A stretch of 64,000 bases of DNA, from the NCBI GenBank assembly GCA_008694505.1, contig VZDJ01004378.1:14470645-14534644 (forward strand), read 5' to 3'. Positions within the stretch are counted from its first letter, which is position 1. Every line of letters begins with the position of its first letter. The notes under the pieces are model-generated. The model had not been told where the DNA came from. It saw only the letters and a list, made by a program, of their open reading frames with translations, and did no database searches. The translations under genes and the position numbers were made by a program. Shown here in pieces: positions 52,701 through 61,700 of the stretch. Source of the DNA: Cyanoderma ruficeps (taxonomy: Eukaryota > Chordata > Aves > Passeriformes > Timaliidae).

Positions 52701-55700
52701 TTTACTTATTGTTTCTTTTTCTTCTTAAATCTTCCAGTAGTCTCTAGTGTGTTTTCTTCTGATCCCTCTCTCTTTTTCTTGAAGACTTCCTACCTAAATG
52801 GTTGCTGGTAGCAGAAGGATGGAAGATTATTTACTGATTGTGGGCAAATCCCTTGACTTACACAATTGACTCTGTTGTCAGCAGAGATGGACTTATTCTC
52901 TGCCCACAAGGGAAAGTGAGAGATGAAGTTGCAAGGAATATTTTTGAAATGAGCAGTGAATTGAACATCTGCCTTTGCAACTGTAAGCACCAAGAATTAT
53001 ACCCACACACTCAAACCATATTTATTGTTTTTGTAGGTGCTAGTCAAGACTAGCAGCAGGATAGGTCATCATATCACTCTAGTGTCAGTAGAATTCTCCT
53101 TGGTATATCTCTTCTTTTGTCCCACATCAGCTTTAGTCTTCTGGTCATATAAAAACCTAAAGCCCCTTCAAATGCTTGAGGGATATTGCTCTTGGACCAG
53201 TATTGTTTACACTGGCAATAGTACCTACCAAAATTCCCAAGGATTTTGGCATTCTTGGTTGTGAGCATCCTCTTTTTTTGTAATTAAGCTCGCTTTGGTA
53301 GTTATTTTTTCCACGCTTGGTGCAATGTGTTCCTGCATGCCTTTTGGTTTTCACTGTTGTTAGTGATGGATGAGAACCACCACAAATTCCTTCTCAAGAC
53401 AGTCTTCAGATCCCATTAAATCCCAAACCCCTATCTCACTGCTGATACCTCAAGATGTTACTAACATCTTGTGTTATATCTTAGTCTCCTCCTACAAAGC
53501 ATATGGAATAATCTACTTCAACTACATAGCACTGTTTGTCCACATCATATTAAGTGCAGTAATTAAAAGTTAAGCATGCCTCCTTTTTCTTGAGGAAGAA
53601 CTTAATTTCTTACCGATGGTACTTGTAGCTGTGAGCACAAGATGCAGATACTAATTATTGTACCTCAGATATTAGCTTTCTGACCACAAGACTTCCTTCA
53701 CAAGTTTCTTCCCTCTGATCAGTGAAGATCCAGGATTCCAGGACAAAAATTCATTTACCTCCATTCCTGGACAACTTCATTCCAGGCTTTTATAAACACA
53801 GAAAATGCTGGTTTGTAGCCAAAACCCATAGTTTGGTCACTTCTGGATTGTACACTACTAGCCTGCCAAACAAAAGGAAGCCTGTCTTTGAAGACTTTTT
53901 CAGTGGAAAGCCTCTGTTTATTTTAAACAGATAAAACCCTATACAATCTTAAAATTTCTCACTAAGCTTGAGTCTCTTCCATTTATAGTTTATAGTGACC
54001 TTTTTATGGTCACCTGTAACACCAAGGATAGTTCCACAAGAGTGGTATCACTGTTGCTACTTGCATGAGGGACTTTAAAACCCTTTTTCAAGCATATAGT
54101 AGTGTGGGACCTTAACTGGGAAAAACTGTTTTGAATTTGTTCTTGTAGCCTTGTGTTTGAAGTTTAGAAAGACAGGTTACTTTCCCATTAACTCAGTACT
54201 TCAAAATGAGTAGTGGAACTGTACTTTGATATCCTGCATCCTTTTCTTTTCTCTTTGAGTCCTTGAAGGTCACATACCTCTGAAACTTTGTACTGGAGGG
54301 GGAACTGCAGCAGTTTTGAGTCTGTTTCATTTTACAGACTCTTGTAATGGGTATGGAGGAAAGTATTGCGTGACTCTTATTCTCCATCAGTATAGCAATG
54401 ATAAATACTTGGATCTTACATGGTAGGATGGATGTTTCTCTGCAGTATTCATCATATTAGAGACTTATTAGGTATGTCATTACTGTCCATGTGACATGTC
54501 TTGTGTATTCCTCTGGTTTCTATATCATGTTGGCTATTACAATACAGTGGAAATGACCCACCTCTGGTTTTGATTTTGGGTTAATAAAAAAAAAAATCCA
54601 TTTGTAATTCTGCAAGATAACTGACATATCTATAGTCTGAATTTTTTCCTCAGGGGTATATCCTGAAGGACATCAAGTTTCTGTATTACAAAGCTTTGAA
54701 ATTATTTCTGTTGTACATTAATCATTGAAAAAACACCACAGTGAAATTTAAATGCAGCTTCCCTAGTTTATGTTAACTACACTCCACCACTCCTTTTGAT
54801 TCCTTCATTTTGTCTCTCACTAAACAAGATTTTAGTTGTAAATGGCCTTGCTGCTTCTGAGAACTCTTTCTTGCAAACCTTCTCTGTACTATATTTTTGT
54901 GTTTGTATTCAGAATCTAATTCTGAAGGCAAAGTAATTATTAAGGATCTATTTAATGGTAGATATTTTGAAAAGGTTTTGTGTGATATAATGTAGTATTG
55001 AAGCAAGTAAGACTACTGTTATGTTAGCATGCATCTTTCCTAAAAAATAAAAACAAATTTTGCCCACCTGTTTGGTATACTTGAAGTAATTTGTAACTGC
55101 TGATACAAGAAATTCTTCAGAACTGCTTACTCTTTGAAAGATAATCATGCTTAAATTAAGCTCTTTTTTTGTCCATTGTGGGTTTTTTTCTAATGTTCTG
55201 GCTAACACAACACTTGAACTAGCAAGTCTTAAAACTCTAAAACAGAGAAATGGACTTCACTAAATAAAATTAGCTAAGGACCATTGAAAAGTCTAAACTT
55301 CAACTTCGCTAGGTAGTTAACATGGACTAAACTACTTTATAAGAATTTTAAGCTTCAACTTAAAATGATATCTCAAGAAACCCATTTAAAATGGTGCAAA
55401 ATTCTTCTCAGAAACATTAATTTGAGGTATTGTATTCAGAATATTTCTGTGCTCTTGAAGAAATGCGAAATGAGCGTGTGTGTGCTTTGTTTCTATTTTG
55501 TTTTTTTTAAGAGAGTCCTTAATACGGACTGCATTCCAGTGTCTTCAGCTGGTTGTGACTGACTTCCTTCCTACAATGCCATGTACTTGTCTGCAGATAG
55601 TAGTTGAAGTCGCAGGAAGCTTTGGACTTCACAATCAAGAGCTAAATATTAGCTTAACTTCAATTGGTTTGCTGGTGAGTTTTTTTTAATTACAGTGATG

Positions 55701-58700
55701 CTGCTTCTGGCTTTCATTTTTGCTTTTCTGTTTTAATGAAAACTTATCTGTAGTCAGCTATACAAATGAAACCACGACCTAGCTTTTTGGGTTTTTACTG
55801 AACTCCTATGCTGTCATTTGGAATCATAGATAAATTTAGTGAGCACATCTTACCTTTAATCTCCCTGATTCCTGGCTTACTGAAAGAAATATTATTGCGT
55901 TGTAACCATGTTCATCAGTGTCTTATTTTTAATACTTTTTTTTGTGTCCCCCTATAACGGGAACCTAAAAGCTGAGAAAGAAGAGTAATTTTTGGACCTT
56001 GCAGTTTATGTGCTGATCTTATTTCACCAATGTAGGGAAATTTTTATCTTGATGTACTTTTTTTTTGCAAAATACTTTGTGAAAATAAGAGGCAATTTAT
56101 TTTAGATCATTAAGAGCATTACCCTATTTTTATTGTACAACACCATATGTCTTATTTATTTTGTAGTGGAATATTTCAGATTATTTTTTCCAAAGAGGTG
56201 AAATAATTGAAAAGGAGCTAAACAAAGAAGAAGCAGTGTTGCAGAAACAGGCAGAAGAAAAGGGAGTGATGCTGAACAGACCTTTTCATCCTGCATCGCC
56301 ATTTGACTGTCTTTGGTTATGCCTGTATGCCAAACTTGGAGAACTGTGTGTGGATCCCCGACCTGCAGTTAGAAAGAGTGCTGGGCAGACATTGTTTTCT
56401 ACTATTGGTGCTCATGGAACTTTACTGCAACATTCAACGTGGCACACAGTAATATGGAAGGTATGATGTGTAAGCTTCCTCTGGAGGTTTTGTAAGGTGC
56501 ATTTATGTTTTAATAACCATTGACCATTTCCCATTTAATAACCATTATCACTTAAATAATTTAAGACTTTTAAAAGATAACATAAGGTGGCAGAAATCTG
56601 ATCTCCTGGGTTTTGGGAATGTTTTTTACACTTTGTCTTCTCTGGCCTTTAAAGCCTCTTCTAAAATATAATTTTAATATCCTGGTTTGTTTTTTTTTTT
56701 TACTCAGGAGTTTCATAAAAAGATGGTTTACTTCCTACAAGAATGAATGACTTTTGTGTGAAAATGGGGGTGTTTGAGGGTCGTGTGACTGGGCTGATCT
56801 GTTATTAGATGGAGCCTTGCTTTGCATTCTGTTTGGAATCTTTCGAGCGGATCTATCAAATGCTGTGTTCTAAGTCACAGTCATGTTTGTTGTGCTTTAT
56901 GGAAACTTTAGGTTATATTTGAGCCTGCCTGTTGTACCTGTGGAGTACCTGTTGGACCTATCTGAGATGCACTGGTTTTAGCATTCTGTTGGTGCTGACA
57001 CTGTTCCCGTGGGTTTGAGTGTGCTCTTTCCAGCCCTTCTCAAGTGGCCATCAGTTGACTGATCGTTAATCGTGGCTGCTGTGGACTGTTTAGAACAAGG
57101 GAATTTTCAGGGTGACATAGTGACAGAAAGGATAATGAAAGAATTACTGTTTTTTGTTGGTTTACTATGAATACAACTATGTTATTTGAAAAGTTGCATT
57201 TTTCCTCTTTTTTTTCTGGCTATTACAGGTTTTATTTCACCTGTTGGATAGGGTTCGAGAATCTTCTACGACAGCTGACAAAGAGAAGATTGAATCGGGA
57301 GGAGGCAACATTCTCATTCATCATTCAAGGGATACAGCTGAGAAACAGTGGGCTGAGACATGGGTATTAACACTGGCTGGAGTTGCAAGAATATTTAACA
57401 CCAGGAGATACTTACTGCAGCCTCTAGGTAAAATTTATAGTTATTAATAGACACAATGATAAACTTTCTGCTTTTGTATGTTCTTTTTCCATTAAGTACT
57501 GGGCAAGAATCTTACCCTTAGCTCCAAAATGGTTTTTGTTGTGTCACCCCAAATGTTACGAAAATTATGGAGTTATTAATTCATGCTTTGTAGAGCCAAA
57601 GTTTGTAACTAGAGATTTCCTCTTCTGTGTCACAGTACTTGAGATTAAATCTCAGTAATCACAATTCTGGGTGCTAAATAGCTTTAAATTATAGTAGACT
57701 GATAACAATAATACTTTGACTGTTCTTTGGTTTTGTCAGAACATGCTTTTCCTTTTGTCTGTCTGAGGGAACGCAGCACTTGCCTGGAACTCTTCTGTGG
57801 TATCAGTGTGTCAAATTTAACAGTTCTCTTAGAACATAAGGAGAACTTACCTATAAAGTCAGTGGAGTATTGAACATTTGCATTGATCAGCTGTATGTAG
57901 TAGTATTTTACAGTGTCTTGGTAATTTATACAAGGAAAAAGTACAAAGGGAATAGAGAATGTATAGCTTACAAAGAAAAGTCTTCATTAGATTAATCTAC
58001 CTTCAGTATCCTATAGTATACATTAATGTATATTAACTGGATATAAGTTGTGTTGTATTTCATTTTGGTCATTTGTGATACAGGTATCAACGTATTAACA
58101 GCTAATAACTGTATTAGTCTTTTGCAAAAATGTAGTAGTATTTATGCTATATTAAACTTAGTTAAAACTGAATAAAAAATTAGAACTACTTTAATTATTC
58201 AAACCCTGTAATTAGCAATATAGAAAATTGAAGGTTAAGGCTAAATTTAATGAAAAACTCAAATGGCCCAAATGAAATTTTTCCACAGTACAATTACCAG
58301 AGCATTTTAAAATCAGTTCTTTATAAATGCATTGCATGAGTATAGATTTGACCCTTAATTCCTTGTGTGGGCTTAACCCTTCTTGAAATCAACAGGCATC
58401 TGGTATGTATAAGGACAAATCTGTTTCACTATACTGAATGAAGAAAATGTATTTTATTGGTATGGGATGTGTATGTGATTTTTTGCTAGCAAATTTAGCA
58501 TGAAGATAGGTATATTGTTTCATTCTTCATATTTGTGTTTCTCTGTCACATTCATTCTTTCTTTCAGGTTATGGTTGAACTGATAAAGTCATTTAAGTGG
58601 CCACCCAATCTCTTGAAATTTTTGTGTTTTAGAGTAAAAAGTACATGAGCAGCCTTTAGAGAGGCAGGGCGGGTGGGAATGGGAATAGGAAGCAAGTTCC

Positions 58701-61700
58701 AAATTGATTTTTTCCTCTCCTCTCTCTTCTTTTAAATAGGAGACTTTTCCCAAGCCTGGGATGTTCTTCTTGATCACATCCAGTCAGCAGCACTTAGCAA
58801 AAATAATGAAGTTTCCTTGGCTGCTCTGAAAAGCTTCCAGGAGATCCTACAAATTGTTTCTCCTGTTCGAGACTCTGAGAAGCCTGAGACACCACCTGCC
58901 ATCAATGTTTCTGTACCTTTGGTAGTAGGGACAACAACTGCCACTAGTCTTGGCAGATCATTCATGAGAACTGACTCCATAGGAGAAAGAATAGGAAGGT
59001 ACAATGGATCTGAACCTCCTGTAATAACAGATGAAATTGAAGATTTGAATCTTTGGTGGGCAGCCTGGAACAGCTGGTATAGGATTGGATCAGAAAGTAC
59101 AAGGCCTCCGATTACTTGTGATAAATTGACTTTCATTCCCAGCCAGCCTTTTCTTACAGCTTTAATTCAAATATTCCCAGCTCTTTACCAACATATCAAA
59201 ACTGGTTTTAGCATGGATGATCTCCAAAAGCTGGGTGTCATTTTGCACGGTGCTGTTTCAGTTCCAATCAGCTCAGATGCTTCCCCTTTCATCCTTCCAT
59301 CTTACACTGAAGCAGTTTTGACAAGTTTACAGGAAGCGGTGCTGACAGCTTTAGATGTTTTACAAAAGGTAATAATGCAACTTCTAGTGTGTGAAAGGTA
59401 AACTACAGTGTGTCCTACTTCTTCTTTATAGAACTATAGTGTGGTGATTTAAACACGATTTAAAAAATTATTTATAATTGCACAGTGTGTTGTACTATAA
59501 CAATCTGATCTCCATTCCTGCTGCAAAATAGATGCTCTGCATTGAAAGGAATGGTGTAATCTTTATGAAATGTGCTTTTGCTTGATTGCTGGAGTACCTT
59601 AAGTGTTGTGCTGTGTTTGTAGCCATTTACTTGTCCATTTAATATTGAAGTACTGCTGATGTTGATACGGAAGGTCTGTACATGGAGATGGAATAACAGT
59701 CCCACAGTGTTCCTTATGATGTCCAGGTGCTGTCATGAACAGTCTAGAAAGAACAATGATTATGAGAACTTACAGTTTACACAAAGCATAAAATACAGAA
59801 GGCTCTCCGGCTGATTACCTGCATTCTTGCCTCTTATAAATCAGTTATTTAAGGAAAATGCTGCATCTCTGCTTAAGAAATTCTAACTATAGAACTCGTC
59901 CTCAAAGAGCACCCTTCATGCAAGTGAATCTATAAGCAACAAATGAGGATGCTCTTTCTCCGAAAGCCAGAAAAAGAGCATAGTACTGCTTGCTTCTTTC
60001 TTTTTGCAGTTGAAAAATGCCTCCTTGCAAAATTCAGTGCTCATTCACAAAACTTATTTATTCAAAAGAAGCAGAGTTGAAAATGAATGAAATAATGCAT
60101 TTATATTAAGCAGTACTTTTAAACACCCCCCCCCCAAAAAAAAAAAATTAACCCCAACAAGTTACTTGGGAAATGTCAGAATTAAAACTTCTGTGTGACC
60201 TGACTTCATTCCCTTTGGGCTTTCATGTTACAACTACTTTACTAAACTATGTGGCCATACATCCTCCCCCTGCTGCTGTTAGGATCCTGCCCCATTTAGC
60301 TCAGAGAACACGAGGGCTGCCAAATGAGCAGCAATTCAGTGTCCTGTTTTCTCTTTTGCTTAGTGGGAGCTGATTAACCTCAAACATAAACAAGCAAGGT
60401 AGGCTCATTATCTTGCAGCCATTCCTTTAGTTGATGGTTTTAACAAATACCCATTCATGCATTTTGAAAACAGAGTTATAAGAATAGCATCATAAAAAGG
60501 CTTGAGTTGGAAGGAACCTTAAAATCATCTAGTTCCAACCATTCCTACCATGGAAATCCTATGGAGTGAATTATTTTATTTAAATGATGTTTCAATTCAG
60601 TTTGCTTGGATAGAAGTTGGTGTCAAACCTCAGTTTTGTAGGTGGGTGTATAAATAACATGAAGTTTTAAAACCAGTCATGTCTACTACATTTATATCCT
60701 TTTCCAGTCAGGCTTGACCCTTTTTTATTCTCCCTTTTCCAGCAGGTGAGTCCAGCCCAAATCCTGTTTTTCCCATTTGATGAGTCATTTATTCATCTCA
60801 GATTTTTCTGGTTTTTAGTCTCCTTATCCAGTTGATCTTAGTTTACAAAGGCTGCAGGCATTAGGGGCTTACCAGAGTTTTTAACATGAGGAAAAACTAC
60901 GCATCATTATATTCTTGTTCTTGTCAAGATGTATTAGCTGAAGGTTTCTAAACAATAACAAAACCACTAAGTCTACATGAGAAAGTGAGGCGTCTCTCCT
61001 TCACCACTCCCAGTGTCAATGGGTTACCATGGCAGTTACAAGCATTTGCAAATACAGACTTCCATAAGATGTACCTCAAATCTCCCATCCCACCTATACT
61101 TATGTTACTAACACAACAGCACTGAAGTTCCTAAAAACATTAGTTAAAGTATTTTTGGACATCAGGAAATTCTGTGAAGTTGCGTGATTGCTTCTCTCGG
61201 CTGCATAAACACAGGCAAGGCAGCCAGCCAGTGCTGATGTGAAGCAAAGGCCATGTGTCAGATGGTTTTGCTTTAGGCCAGAGTACCTTCTTCCTCTCTT
61301 GAAATCAACTGATACTCTCAGGAGTACACACAGAAGGTAGTGGAAGCATTAAAGAAGAGTATGTAAATATTTGGAATCTTTGAAACAAAACATTTCTCTG
61401 TGTTTGCATGTAGGATCAGGTTCTTTGCTGATACAGGAAGACTTGGGTCAGTTCTGATTTTCTCAAAAGTTTTGGAACAACTTTGCAGATAAAAAAACCT
61501 AACATTTTTCAGACAGAACCCTGAGTAGTTTAATAAATATGTTCTAGAATGTGATTCCACTAACAAAGGACACCATTGCAACTCAAGAACATGGGAATGG
61601 AAGGGAGCTTTGGATCTCTTTTCAGGCTTCCATATGTTGAGCCCATTTTACACCCTTTGTTTTGTTCTTTGTTGTCTTTTTATTTCTCATTAGAACTCAT

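Noticed and set aside
58774..59136. Minus-strand frame of 120 codons
   Set aside because: It is the antisense shadow of MON2 exon 26.
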